64,000 bases of DNA from Cheiracanthium punctorium (GCA_038373885.1 JAWZYV010013021.1:107213-171212); one strand, 5' to 3'; counted from the first letter of the stretch, positions 1 through 11,329 are shown. The notes: a model not told the origin generated them from the sequence alone. A program made the numbers and translations.

Positions 1-333
1 TAAGCAATGCTTTTAATTATGAAATACACTGTCAAATATATCACACTTTCACTGAGTCTATATAATGTATTCAAATGAATTTATTTCAATAATTTAATTT
101 ATCTTTTGCGTCACGCTATCCAAAAGGGCAAGTAAAATTTACGTAAATATTTAGTTAGCGTCATAGTAACCAAAATAAGTGAAATGTATATGAAAATTTT
201 GCTTGCCCTTTTGGATAGCGTGACGCAAAAGATAAATTAAATTATTGAAATAAATTCATTTGAATACATTATATAGACTCAGTGAAAGTGTGATATATTT
301 GAGAGTGTATTTCATAATTAAAAGCATTGGTTA
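1..333. repeat. Foldback MITE with ~140-bp inverted arms
   Basis: Positions 1-142 and about 193-333 are near-perfect reverse complements around a spacer of about 50 bp, so one strand could fold into a long hairpin. The ends read TAAGCAATGC and GCATTGGTTA, compatible with a TA target duplication as in Tc1/mariner-type MITEs, but the left end lies at the window edge and may be incomplete. No coding capacity is visible. Confidence 0.85.
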
Positions 334-760
334 AATGCGTAAATCTTTTTTAGAAAATAAAACGAAAGTAACTGTAATGGAATTTAAAAACAAATCTTTA
401 AAATTCCCAGCAGGGCGTCACTCAAAATTTGATATCATTATTTTTAAGACCCATATTTAAAATTCATAGAGCTATAAACTAAAATGCTGCGTCACAAATT
501 TTTAACCAGTTAAGGGTTTTTGCATGGGGTCATAATTTACTTCTACAACAACATTATAGGAAGCATGCTTGAAGGGAAAAAAAAAGTTTTCCATTATTTA
601 AAAATCAACCAATACCAATATTCATATAAAGTAAGGGTTTTATGAATGATGTACTACAAATATGAAATTATAAACAAAAACAAACGAACAGACAAAATCT
701 AAGGGGAATAATAATACATTGTTATGTGACAGCACTTCAATTTGCTGCACTGTAGTTATT
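334..760. other. Non-coding, nothing recognised
   Basis: AT-rich sequence without an ORF, a clear repeat or an RNA motif that I can identify. Confidence 0.5.
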
Positions 761-1215
761 TCTCCGTACTCATTGCATCCATAATTGAACGATATTATGC
801 ATGCTCAGCGAAAAATAAAACTCGCCTGCTTCGCGAGTTACGGCCAACTGAGGGAAAACGGATTGCCGTAGTTTGATGATTTTTCTGCCGTGGATGATTT
901 TCTGAGCATGCGCACTAAGACCGTGTCGTATCTCTACGAAGTTCAGTATCTCTAGTAGAAACTAGTAGAAAACCGCTGGCTGACGTGGTGTCCAATCAGG
1001 GACCGTTTCGTCCATTCGGAGTTTTTGCATAGCGGTTTCACTCACCGTAACACTAACGTTACACGTCATAGGACAGTACTGCGCATGCGCCCGTATAAAG
1101 TTTACGGTATCTGAACTACTAACAAAAAGAGAGTTTTTGCATAACGTTTTTGCTCCCGAAGCATTTATCAGATTATATTCTTCTTTTCTTTCAGTATTGC
1201 CATCTGGTGGCAAAA
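761..1215. promoter_or_regulatory. CpG-richer segment with NRF1-like palindrome
   Basis: This stretch is richer in C, G and CpG than its flanks. It contains TGCGCATGCGC near 1080-1090, which matches the NRF1 palindrome, a related GAGCATGCGCAC near 904-915, and CCATCTGGTGGC near 1200 (one mismatch from a CTCF core on the minus strand). A 13-bp phrase, GAGTTTTTGCATA, occurs twice (about 1019 and 1132). An 83-codon minus-strand ORF (962-1213) resembles nothing I know. It may be a host promoter or a GC-rich repeat. Confidence 0.25.
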
Positions 1216-2180
1216 TAATTAATTTTTATGCGGTTTTTTCTCTTGAAAATTTCTCCCATAATTGCATCGCAACACTTTTAGAAATTATTGTATGAAATAT
1301 TAAGCAACATGAATTTAAAGAATTAATGAAATCCTCAGAAAATAGTTACAAACAAATTAAAGCATAATTTGTTATTTTAAGCAAATGAAAAATTAAAATA
1401 CAAATTTCTTATTTGTTTATTTTTGCACGTATTTTTCTTTTTGAATTTTTTGTGTATTTGGACAGTTTAGATAAATAAGGTTGAATATTTCACGAAATTA
1501 GTTTTTAAAAATAATTAAAATCCCCATAAACTATTTTTTTTCAAATGCAGTACGAATCCAAGTATTTTTTGCTATTGTATATTATAAATATTTTTTTTTT
1601 TTGTATTTTATAAATACATATTAAAATACTCTGTTTTTCGAATTTTTGTGATATTTTGGTGCAATAGTGGACCCTCAAGATATATTTCAAAAATTTTGAA
1701 ATTCTGTATTTTTCTTCTCCACTATAAAACACAACTTTTGGTCGCTATTGGATTTTGAAATTTAAAAAAAAATTTTTTTCACTGCACCCTAATACAGGTT
1801 CAGTTACATGAAGAACTAACAGTCGCAATTGTGTGACTCCATTTTTTTTTTTTTTTTTTTTAAATCCTCTTACTGACTCAACATGATTAGAAAGTGAGAA
1901 GAAAACCGTCCACAACGATCTTTCTGTAATGGAAGATGTTGCCATGATGTAAACTTATTAAATGAAGTATTTGTTAGCTGTTTTTCAAAGAATGAATTAA
2001 TGACTTTTTAAAATATTTTTATGTTTACTCTACTTCTAAATACCACCAGTAGATAAAAGATTTTAAAGCATTCCTGAAAGTCTAAAATAGTACTCAAAGG
2101 CAATTATTTTGGCAACAATCATAGAAAAGTTAATCTACAGTTGGACATTAATTTTTTTTAACGTATTTTAAGAAAAAGGT
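1216..2180. other. AT-rich non-coding with poly-T runs
   Basis: Homopolymer A/T tracts (a long T run at about 1843-1861) and no convincing gene. The short minus-strand ORFs here are AT-rich chance frames. Confidence 0.5.
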
Positions 2181-2364
2181 CCCACCGGTGGCATAGCATT
2201 AGCGCTTTGAACTGGGAGACTGAAGGTGCCTGGTTCGAAACCAGGTCGCGTCCGTCGGCCTAACCGTTCGGAGTTTTCCGAGTTTTTTTCCGAAACTTCG
2301 TGTGAATGCGGGTTAGGATCCCTTAGAAAGTCTAGGCCTAGATCCCTCGAGCCTTTTTTTTTTT
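2181..2364 (+). repeat. tRNA-derived SINE, copy 1
   Basis: The segment has a pol III A-box-like TGGCATAGCATTAGCG and a perfect B box GGTTCGAAACC (2232-2242). A body follows containing CTAACCGTTCGGA and GGGTTAGGATCCC, and it ends in a T-rich tail. Two more copies sharing the same body lie at about 23912-24082 (minus) and 43687-43830 (plus). The tRNA-like head plus an unrelated shared body defines a SINE family rather than a tRNA gene. Confidence 0.75.
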
Positions 2365-2410
2365 ACATTTTTGAAAAAAGAAATCTGCCATTTGCAAGAT
2401 ATTTGAGTTA

Positions 2411-2411
<1 letters not shown>

Positions 2412-2446
<35 letters not shown>
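2412..2446. repeat. (TA)n microsatellite
   Basis: Uninterrupted alternating TA followed by a T run, just downstream of the SINE. Confidence 0.95.
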
Positions 2447-2453
<7 letters not shown>

Positions 2454-3826
2454 TTCAGGTGACCCTTTTATAAAATGAATAAACTACATCCCATTCAAAT
2501 ATGTCAAATACAATGTTTTATACAAGATTTCAATATTCTGCAAAAAAAGGCAAACAAACTTTTCTCTTTGATAGTATGAAAGTAATGCATTCTCAAAAAT
2601 TTTTTTTGATGTTAAGAATTTAATTTTTTGTACTGGCATGATTTTTACATTTTAACAACAAATGTTTAATCAAGAGTACCCTAAACGAAAATTGAGCACT
2701 TCAATTACTAGAATTTCTCAATAACTAGCTCTAACTACGCATGCAATATTTTATTATATTTTTAAATTATAAAGCATAACGAAAAAAGTAACTTTTTAAT
2801 TTTGCTCATTTTATTAAAATAAATAAATAATTGTTTAATCTAAACATTATTTACCGTGATAAAAAAAAGACACCATAAATAAATATACATGTGTATACAT
2901 TATTTCTTTTTTCAAATTGAAAATCAAATTTTAAGTTTCTACACTCTGTATAAAGCTTATTGTGACGAACACAAATTTATCAAAAATAAAATAACCATCT
3001 CTTTCTTTCAGAATTCGTAAACAGACAAGTAGCAAAAAAGAACTGTTTTTGCAGAAGATCGTAGAGAAAAAAATTTCCCTTTTCTCTCTCCCCCCACAGT
3101 CATAAAAGTGTCAAAACGTCCCCCCAGTAAGAAACCCCTTTTATTTTTACGCCCACTCTGCGGGGGTCCGCTTCGCTCACCAGAGGTCGCTCGTTTCCCA
3201 TCTAAGCAGGGATTTTTTGCGAATGCCACCTTAAGGTCCAGATTTCTGGCCTACCGTGAAGCTGTATTTCTAACGGTCGGAAGTTTTGAGTGATTTTCTC
3301 CAGATGTAATGTGAAAGTGTAGAACCTCTGTAAAATGTCTAAACTACATCCTTACGAATATACCAATCATGCAATTTTGCCTTAACACAATACATACCCA
3401 TACTAATTAATTATGTAGTTTTTTATTCTTAAATACTTTTTTAAATTATGCAAAAGTATTGAATCCAGGTTTAACCTTGTAAAATGATAAGCCTGTGTAG
3501 CATTTTAATTTCGTTGAAGGTAAGGTCACAGGGTACAAAGGAAATTCTTAATATCTGTAAGCAAGTGGTATAAACAGGTTAAATCTGGTTTCAAGAAGGG
3601 ATGGAGGAAGTGAGAAAGAAGGACATTTGAGAATTTCTTTCGTATGTCATCATCATCATATACAAATGATGCATACAGAATTATATTAGTGACAGCGAGT
3701 TTGGTACTGCAGAGCAATATAAATTCAGAATTAGAGCAATAAAAATTTCTTAGTGTTGTATGTCAAGGCTCGTATATGCAAAGCTCTCAAGGTATGTCCC
3801 TCGTCTAAGCTTTGACTATAATTCTA
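2447..3826. other. Non-coding; one GC-richer patch at ~3100-3290
   Basis: Mostly AT-rich sequence. A patch near 3100-3290 has higher GC and ORFs on both strands that mirror each other, with no recognisable protein. It may be a fragment of an unidentified repeat. Confidence 0.4.
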
Positions 3827-3994
3827 CTAGCTGAAGTACCCGTTCTTCGCACGGGAATGAATGGACTTTTTGATATTAAGATTTGTTGCGATTACTATTT
3901 ATTGTGATAAAGAGATATAGCAAAATGAACATCGCGTTATATTGTGTTCAATAATCATGCATACCGAATTTCAATGCAATCATTTGTACGGTGC

Positions 3995-4745
3995 AGAAGG
4001 CGATGCGGCGTAGCGCAATCTAGTGGTGAGTTTTAGTAAAACGGATACGGCGAAAATATTCTTCGCATTCAGATATCGATGTATACGAATTTTCTTGACG
4101 ATCAGCTGTATAGTCCTGAAGTTCATGTGCTGACGCGACATCCAGTGTTAAGTTATAGGAAAATGGATCGCGCCGAACTCTTACCCGTGTTCAAATATCT
4201 ATGTATACCTATTTTCATAGCGATCAATTGCACAGTCAAGAAGTGATACACTGCAGGGCCATCTAGTGGTTAATTAAAGTAATGATTTGCTACAGCGCCG
4301 TCAAGTGGAGAGTTATAGCAAAATGGATAACGCCAAAATATTCTCATTGTTCGAATAGCTGTGTATACTGATTTTCATTGCGACCGTTTGAATGGTCAAG
4401 AATTTGGCCTGCTGCACGTCATCTAGTGGCGAGTTAAAATAATAATGCATTGCAGTGCCATCTAGTGGTGAGTAGCATCAAAAGGAACACAGTTAGAATA
4501 TATTCTTCGTGCTCAAATGTGCAAGTATAAAAAATTTTATGCCGAACGGTCGAACGGTATAGAAGTTGATGCGTTGCAACGCCATTTAGCGGCAAGTTAC
4601 AGCAAAATGGATAGTGAAAAATATTCTCCGTGTTCTAATATCCGCGTGTACCAAATTTCATCGAAATTGGTTGGACGATATTCGCATAGCAAACGGCTAA
4701 ACGGAATAGAATTCGACGTTCTGCTGCGCCACCTAGTGGCAAGGT
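3995..4745. repeat. Degenerate ~120-160-bp repeats carrying CTCF-like cores
   Basis: Inside the Helitron, units of roughly 120-160 bp recur, each with a GTATAC...TTTCAT...GCGAYC block and a core like GCCATCTAGTGG. Cores sit at about 4014-4026, 4138-4147, 4258-4270, 4295-4308, 4418-4429, 4455-4468, 4580-4592 and 4726-4739. On the minus strand the last reads CCACTAGGTGGCGC and that at 4455 reads CCACTAGATGGCAC; both fit the CTCF consensus CCASYAGRKGGCRS fully, and the others differ by one to several bases. Whether a protein binds is unknown. Confidence 0.6.
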
Positions 4746-5279
4746 AGAGGAAAATGAATAGCATAAAAACCTTCTCCATGATAAAAGACTTAGGTGAACC
4801 AAATTTCATGGTGATCAGTGAAACGGTGCTGGAGGTTTTCAACCTCATACACACATACCAACATTCATTTTTATCTATAACCAGTGTTATTATATATACC
4901 AGTCTAAAATAAAATCCAGTTTCAAATCTAAGCCTCGCCAAAGTGCCAACATACGCCATTTTGCATTTTAGTTTTTTCAGGGAATCATTCGAAGCATTGA
5001 CTTAGCATCAATCAAAATGGGAAATGGTTCGACCGCCAAGCAGTAAAGCAGGCATTTATTTGAAAAGTGGAATCCCTTAATACAGCCGCATTTTTTAAAT
5101 GATCAACTATAACGTGTTTTATTTATCGTTACCTCTGTACTGATTCCCCCAAGTTAAATCAATGTACTCAATAGGCGAGAATTCTGAAGCTAGATCGCTT
5201 GAAATGCTCTAATAACTGCATTATTTCTGCACGGATAATTAAAATTTAATGCTGTATTCTAATAAAACCTATATACTTG

Positions 5280-6512
5280 TTTTCAAAAATGCTATTTCCT
5301 TAAGCTCTCAGAAAACTGCGCCAAAAAGCCTAAAACTGTGCAAACCGCTAGAACTCACTTTCTCAAAATCGACCCATTAACCATTTTATTTTTCGCCAAA
5401 CTAAAAAAAATTACATATTAGTCTCTGAAATCTCACTCTATACTTATTGTTTTGTGTATAAAACACTTCATTCCTGCTCTCATTTCTTATGCGCACACGA
5501 TATTATAATAAAAAAAATAACCTTACAAATATAAACTAAAGAAAAATCATTATTATTCTTTTATTTTTACTTTAAGAATTTAAAACATTTTATTCGGCAA
5601 AATCGCCACACATGGCAACCACGATGCTTATTTCACACTTTTTTGACTACATGGGTTACAAGTACGGAAAGCTTTCTGCGTTTAGAACATAAAAAATCTC
5701 TTAAATTCCGGGAACGGGTGGACTTTCAAAGTTTTAAAGTGTGGACTATCATTTATTCTATATTATTTTACATATCTCTGCAAAATTTCAGGCTGACACG
5801 TCCATTTTTGTGGATTTGTATACTACCCAAATCCACAAACTGAAGAACAGAATTTCATTTTTATTTATAAGATAACCTACGCTTGTTTTTAAAAATACCC
5901 TCTCATCAAATTGCGCCAAGCGCTAGAATCATAGGAAATCTGTAACACTTTCAGATTTTAAATACGCACTAAAGTGCTATATATTAGAAGCGTATTATAA
6001 TCCATGGGTCTTCCCTATTTTCGTTCCTTCTTTCATTAAGTTGGAAAGTATATCATTATTCATGAGTGTTATTAAACAAAACTAAAATTGATATTTCTAA
6101 CATCTTTTTTCTGGATGTAATACATTAGAAATAGATGGAGAAAAGATGATCAGAAAAACGCACAATTCCAACTAAAAACTTATTCTCAAGTGTAATCATA
6201 ACCTAAACAGCAGACGATTAAATTACAATAAATAGCGCCAAGCGTTAGAATTCTCCTGAAAATCGCACATCAACCCCTTTTATTTTTCGCCAAATTAAAA
6301 AGTTGCACATTTATTTTCGGAAAATTTCCAAATTCTATTTTTCTTTTGAGTATAAATCATTTCATTCCTGCTCTGATTTCGCATGCACACGATATTTTAA
6401 TTAAAAAATAGCCTTTCAAATAATCCAAACAAAAAAATCGGTATTCTTTTATTTTTAATTCAAGAGTCTGAATAATTTAATAAACTTGCCAAAAATGGCA
6501 ACCTAGATATGC
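5280..6512. repeat. Internal direct repeats of the Helitron
   Basis: About 280 bp at 5340-5620 recurs at about 6235-6510: both contain the GCGCTAGAA or GCGTTAGAA phrase, a TTTTATTTTTCGCCAAA phrase, CATTTCATTCCTGCTCT-type sequence and end at GGCAACC. A shorter third copy starts near 5880. This suggests internal tandem amplification within the element. Confidence 0.6.
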
Positions 6513-6869
6513 TCAAACCTCGCTCTTTCCACTGCGGGGTTACAATTGCGAAATGGCGGGAACAAAAATGATAATTTTGCGACACGTTTTTTATCGATAT
6601 CTCCTAAAATAATTCGAATTTCGAAAAAATCGCTTCGAGGTGTGTCGAGACCCGTCTTGGAGAATTTCCGTACAAAATTCGGTAGGTCTACGATCACCCG
6701 GTTCGGAGCTACGCGAGACACAGACAGACAAACGGACGGTTTGCACATTGCTTTATTTATATAGATTAAATATCTTTTTTTTAATTGAAAAATTGTGACA
6801 TTTAACAAAAAAAAATATTGGAAGTCAAGTTTTACTTGTCATCAAAATTAACTTAAAGGTAATGCTGGC

Positions 6870-6871
<2 letters not shown>

Positions 6872-6908
<37 letters not shown>
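6872..6908. repeat. (TA)n microsatellite
   Basis: Perfect alternating AT dinucleotide tract between the Helitron and the Myb/SANT-like fragment. Confidence 0.95.
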
Positions 6909-7184
6909 TCACTCGTAATAATGTGTGAGCCTGATTTTCCATTTCAGCCAAACAACAACTTGCGCTTCTTTTTTCATATACTTATACTTCGTTCTCAATT
7001 GTTTCGCTGTTCTTTTGGACACGCCGGGAACAGCATTAATATTGTTTTCTAAATTAGCCCAAGCTTTCTCTTTTTTCGCATTGAAAATCACGTTAGTTTT
7101 CTTGCACTCAATAATGTCTTTATATTTGTCTACTAAATTAGACAAAGCTTCAATTTCTAAAATTGAGAAATTTTTCGTAGCCAT
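6909..7184 (-). CDS. Myb/SANT-like DNA-binding domain fragment
   Basis: A 91-codon frame starts at ATG 7184 (MATKNFSILEIEALSNLV). Hydrophobic and charged residues alternate, followed by IECKKTNVIFNAKKEKAWANL and GVSKRTAKQLRTKYKYMKK. This is the layout I know from the trihelix/Myb_DNA-bind_5 domain of NAIF1-like and Harbinger-associated proteins (three helices, conserved Trp and basic third helix). The last 15 or so residues look unrelated, so the domain may end at an exon border or a truncation. No transposase is found beside it, so it could be a host gene exon or a transposon remnant. Assignment is by pattern only. Confidence 0.5.
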   Translation of the reverse strand: MATKNFSILEIEALSNLVDKYKDIIECKKTNVIFNAKKEKAWANLENNINAVPGVSKRTAKQLRTKYKYMKKEAQVVVWLKWKIRLTHYYE

Positions 7185-7717
7185 AACTCAAAAAATAACA
7201 AACAGACCGACAGAGAAATAAAAAAACAAAATATTAAATGAAAGGACTATGATATAAACAATAAACGGAAAAAGAGTAACTGTCAACGAATAAAAATCAA
7301 CAATATAAAGAAAGACAGCTAAAATATGTTAATAAAACAGCAATCAAAAGATGGAATTCCTAACAAATTATGGCGCCGATGAACAAATCTGTCCATGAGC
7401 AGAGACCATGTGCTTGCTTACAAACAAAAACCATGTGATATATTCCGACCAATCAGAGCGAGTTTTACTTTCCAACCCCTGGAAAGCAAAGCTCGCCATC
7501 CGCTGTGGTGAATACCATCCGAAATTTACTCCCAGATAATCCGAGGGGGAAAACTGGACAACTCCTACTTAAGCTCACGTTGAACTCGCTCTTGAGAATA
7601 TGGCTATAACACAAAAATTCAATAAGTAGTAAAAATAAATAAATATTTACTGGACTGAAAGAATTAATTACCAGCATTGATGTATTTAAAAACAGAGTGA
7701 GCGGGGGGAAAAAAAAG
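7185..7717. other. Non-coding, possible 5' flank of the Myb/SANT-like ORF
   Basis: AT-rich sequence containing ATGGCGCCGATG near 7370. I see no TATA box in a useful position and no other gene. Confidence 0.35.
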
Positions 7718-7792
7718 CCGCTAGCGCAGCACAAGATTCGAACCCGGATCCCCTGAGTAGAAGACCACCGTTCTAACCATTACACCACGGCG
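7718..7792 (-). pseudogene. tRNA-like sequence (pseudo-tRNA or SINE head)
   Basis: On the minus strand there is an A-box-like TGGTGTAATGGTTAGAAC, a B box GGTTCGAATC and, just downstream, an eight-T run that could stop pol III. The acceptor and anticodon arms do not pair properly (only about four or five terminal pairs form), so this is not a functional tRNA. It is most likely a decayed tRNA or the head of a SINE. Confidence 0.5.
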
Positions 7793-8346
7793 ATCAATCT
7801 GATTCGCGCGTAACTTATATTTAAAGTTTTGGTGAAGTAGTTCGAAAATTAATATTAATTTTTCTCGACTGTTTTTGAGTATTGCGTCTTAGTATTTTAC
7901 ACGTAGTATATTCACAGGTATACTACCATTGTGCCAAAGATCATTGAAATCCGTTTCCCCGAGGCCGGGCCTCCTCCTTGGTAGTTTTGTTTCTACCATT
8001 AAACAATTCTTTGTGTTTAACGAAGTTTTAGTTTTAATATATTTATGTAAAACTTTGGAGAGCTGATTTAAGCATTAACTGAATATTTAAAGCATTAACA
8101 TGTGCAATTTATGCACAGTTTCTATTGATAGACGATGAGAAAATATCTATAATATCTCTTGACGCATGAATAAAAACTCTTTATTTTCGTTGAGGGAAAT
8201 CGCATTTTTTAATAGTTCCGTTTTCGAAGATTGGTTACAAGATCGTCCGAATTTTCACATACTTTTTCAGTTTATCTTGTAATACTAAGAAAAGGTATAC
8301 TTTAGAATTTGTTAAAAAAATAAAATAAATAAATAGCTACTTTTAC

Positions 8347-8508
8347 CTGTTTCACCCATTCTTTTTCTGACTGTGTAATTACTTCACAATATGTATTCCC
8401 CATCATAGCAATCAGCATGTTCAAGAGAAGAATAGGGGTAAATACCATAAATATGGCAAACACCAGTTGAGTCAGCTTTTGGTAGTATGTTTCTCTAAAT
8501 TCTTCGTA
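8347..8508 (-). CDS. TRPV-family channel exon (S6 segment)
   Basis: The minus strand has an acceptor (TTATTATGCAG) at 8509, 54 codons, then a donor (CAG|GTAAAA) at 8346; the exon is 162 bp, phase 0 to phase 0. It encodes a hydrophobic segment with [14 protein letters not shown] followed by QSEKEWVKQ. This is the S6 and proximal TRP-helix region of TRPV channels, closest in my recollection to arthropod Nanchung/Inactive, the mechanosensory chordotonal-organ channels. Flanking exons are not recognisable, so the introns must be long and filled with repeats. Only one exon is seen, so nan cannot be separated from iav. Confidence 0.85.
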
Positions 8509-8879
8509 CTGCATAATAAAGAAAACATTTGATTAATTCAAGTGTTTAGACTAATATGAATTTCAGCAATATCAAAAAACAATTAACAGATAGAAAACAA
8601 TGAACATAGTGTGAAACTCTTCCTAAATGAAAACTTATACATTGCCTTCCCAACAAATTGACATTTCTTTTGAATTCTCGATATTTTAATTTAAATAATG
8701 AAAAGATTTTTGTATAGGATGGACTTATTACTTTTGAGAAAGGTTCTTATTCTAGGCTCTGTTCTATGTATCATGAAGTTCTCTTCTCACAAAATCAGCC
8801 AGTTGTACTTGCAATAGTAAATATTTATTTTAAATCACATAACTTCTCTAGAAAAGTGAGCGCGTCGTATATAACACTG

Positions 8880-9766
8880 TGTTTCGAATTTTCGGGGCAA
8901 CCCGCTATTCTGGGGTTTAAAATAGTTTTAAATTCGCATTCTACGAGTTAAATTTAGCATTTTGTTGCATCAAAATCGGTTAACTAGAACGCGAGATATA
9001 AAGTTTTGGGTTTCCTCCATTGATTAATATAGAGTTTTCTAGAATCTCGAGAAATATTGCTCGTTGGCCTTTGCTAACATCACTTTTGAACACTTATGTT
9101 TGGCGGCAGATTTGGCAATATTTCGACAAAAAGGGGCCAGCTTGTCGACATTTCGGACATTTAGTGCGATTTTCTCTATGGGGCTCGTAAAGTTGGTTTT
9201 TCTGCATTAAAATCACATAATAGCCTAATATTACTCTATTACCCTTATATTACGAAATCAAAATCAAGTTTGTTCTACAACATTCCGCGGATAGTTTTCC
9301 CTAAAAGCTTATTGTTGCTTCTGCGTCACCTATAAATACAGGCATGACAGACCCCCAATTCAGTGTTCATCGAGCTTCAGATGAGTTAGTACGCTGCATT
9401 GCTCTGCGACTTGCGCAATAGTTTGTTTCCTTTTAAAGCCTTATTTTTAATGCTGTGTGAAAATTCTTCACTGCTGAGACTTAAGGGACTGTTTACGATT
9501 TCCCTCGTAAGTTTCCACTGAGTTTTTGCCTGTGGAAGTGGTTTTTTTTGTGAGCAATACAGCACTTGCGAAATCTTCTGTTTTGAGCGGATTGTTATGA
9601 GCAAGTTACCGACTGATTATGCTTATGAATTTTGCACAGCTGATTGTTCGAAAAAGTTCTAGAAGCAATAAAGTTCGTGTTTCATCCTGTCAAGTGGACT
9701 CCACTAGGACTTTAGAACGAGTGGACTTTAGAGCGACGAACCCAGGAAACAGAGTTTTCTGCAACA
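8880..9766 (+). mobile_element. Diverged solo Gypsy LTR
   Basis: This segment begins TGTTTCGAATTTTCGGGG and ends CTGCAACA, and aligns along its length with the reverse complement of the 911-934-bp LTRs of the Gypsy element at 48143-55124. It keeps the promoter layout: TATAAATA at 9331-9338, an initiator-like TTCAGTG about 25-30 bp later (9359-9365), and a polyadenylation signal AATAAA near 9668. No internal sequence is attached and no target duplication is visible, so it is an old solo LTR. Confidence 0.82.
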
Positions 9767-10608
9767 ATAGTTTTCATATCCAACGATACGATATGCTTTC
9801 AGTCAATAAATCATAAAATACTTTCTGAAATTTAATTTAGCAAACCAAAATAATTCAAGGCACTTTATGAGGAATGTTAGAATAAAATTAATAAACATGA
9901 TTTTTGGCACATGTGGACGAGTAATTGAACAAATAGTTTAGTTATTTGATAGGATGGAACTTGTTTCCAAAACTTATCACATCTGCAGTAATATTCTATT
10001 AGATGAATAGCAGAGTTTTAGACTGTAGTAGTGTCAGAATAATAGAGACATTAAAAATAGAGTTCTTTTATTAACAACTAAAAACATATTACCATAACGT
10101 TAGCGTTAACAGCTGCAGTAATCATTCACTATCCGCCACAGAAACAAGATCGCACATCTTTATATATAATGCATCGGAAAAGAATTTTCATAAATTTGCA
10201 TAAGACACTGAATACGTGATACAAGTATTTTCCATTTACTTTCACCAGTTAGACAAGTTTCTGATGTCTTGTCAACAGAAAATGAAAACATAAAGGTCAG
10301 AAACTAGTCTATTACCCGAAAACCCTTTTCGGCCATCCAAATCCAGAGCTCCGGAGAAGGATTAACGTGAGAAATTTGGCCAATCATAGCTAACAGTATT
10401 GCGAATTGATCAACAGATTCTCTCATATTTTATTATGGAAATTTATAGATTATCATGCTCCGATATGAATATAAGTAACCCCCCCCCCAGCCGAATAAAA
10501 TGAATGCATTGGATTTTTGTTCAGCTATTTCATAAGACGCTTTTTGACACTGTCCGAGTATGCGCGTTTTCTCTATTCTAGTTCACTCATAGTTCGCTGG
10601 TCAAATGA
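9767..10608. other. Non-coding, nothing recognised
   Basis: AT-rich sequence with a C9 tract near 10480-10490 and no convincing gene. Confidence 0.5.
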
Positions 10609-10895
10609 TTAACCCATTTGTGCCCAGATATTTTTGCGACTTTCTTCGATTTTTGCTAATACCAGCAATAATAGATAAATTTCTGATGTCATCTTCTTGA
10701 ACAAGTCACGATTTCTTTTAAAATTATTTTTATAAAAATTGAAATGCCAACATCCTACTTGTTCAAGTTAAAATATTTTGTGAGTTTGAGGTTCAATACT
10801 CGTGAATAAAGGATAGGAAAAATAAATAACGTTTTCGACTGATAGTGAAAATGCCGTCCCAAAAAAGGGACACTAGGTAGGCACAAATGGGTTAA
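10609..10895 (-). repeat. TTAA-flanked MITE, copy 1
   Basis: The element is bounded by TTAA on both sides. Its terminal inverted repeat CCCATTTGTGCC and, near one end, the hairpin-forming GTCCCTTTTTTGGGAC-like block recur in five copies here. TTAA duplication with CCC-starting ends points to a piggyBac-mobilised MITE. It lies just upstream of the BEL 5' LTR. Confidence 0.82.
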
Positions 10896-10931
10896 CGAGA
10901 AAAACCTGTCTCTAAGCGTGCATGGCAGTAG

Positions 10932-11324
10932 TGTTGAAAATGCGTTATCATTATTAACATTATTTGGTTTTTCTTGAGATGGCAACGTTATCCACAAAAT
11001 ATGAATTTAAGTATCTTGTTTTGCCGATGGCAACCAGTTGTAAAATTCTATACTCTGATGTATTTGTGAAGATTTCCGTTGGGAAATAAGTTTTTAATTA
11101 AAAGTGATTTTAAGAATTCTAACGTTTGTATTATTGAATCTGAATCGTTAGATTGTCACTAGTATTTGTTTTAAAATAGAATTATTACTGCCGTGGTGGT
11201 ATTTGAGGACTATACAAATGCCAAACGCGTTTTAGATAAACGACTTGGTGCAGTGATTAATTTTGACGTCCGCTTATTAGAAAGCTGGGTTGGTATTTTG
11301 ACTAACTCTTGATACGCTTTAACA
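10932..11324 (+). repeat. 5' LTR of the BEL/Pao element
   Basis: It matches the 3' LTR at 22176-22568 over its whole length with a modest number of substitutions, so the insertion is not recent. Boundaries were set by TG...CA and by where the two copies stop matching. Confidence 0.9.
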
Positions 11325-11329
11325 TTTTT

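Larger units (their letters stand above)
3827..6765 (-). mobile_element. Non-autonomous Helitron (copy a)
   Basis: Read on the minus strand, the element begins TCTATATAAATAAAGC right after an A and ends CAGCTAG right before a T, which is the Helitron A|TC...CTRR|T signature. Twelve bases before the terminal CTAG lies the hairpin CCCGT-GCGAAGA-ACGGG. Its first 200 bp match the copy at 31708-32877 closely, including the GTCTGTCTG stretch and the downstream block around TAGCTCCGA. No Rep/helicase ORF is present, so it depends on another element. The interior is built from degenerate tandem repeats (described separately). Confidence 0.82.

Noticed and set aside
7718..7792. Functional tRNA gene
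   Set aside because: A and B boxes and a T run are present, but acceptor and anticodon stems do not pair.
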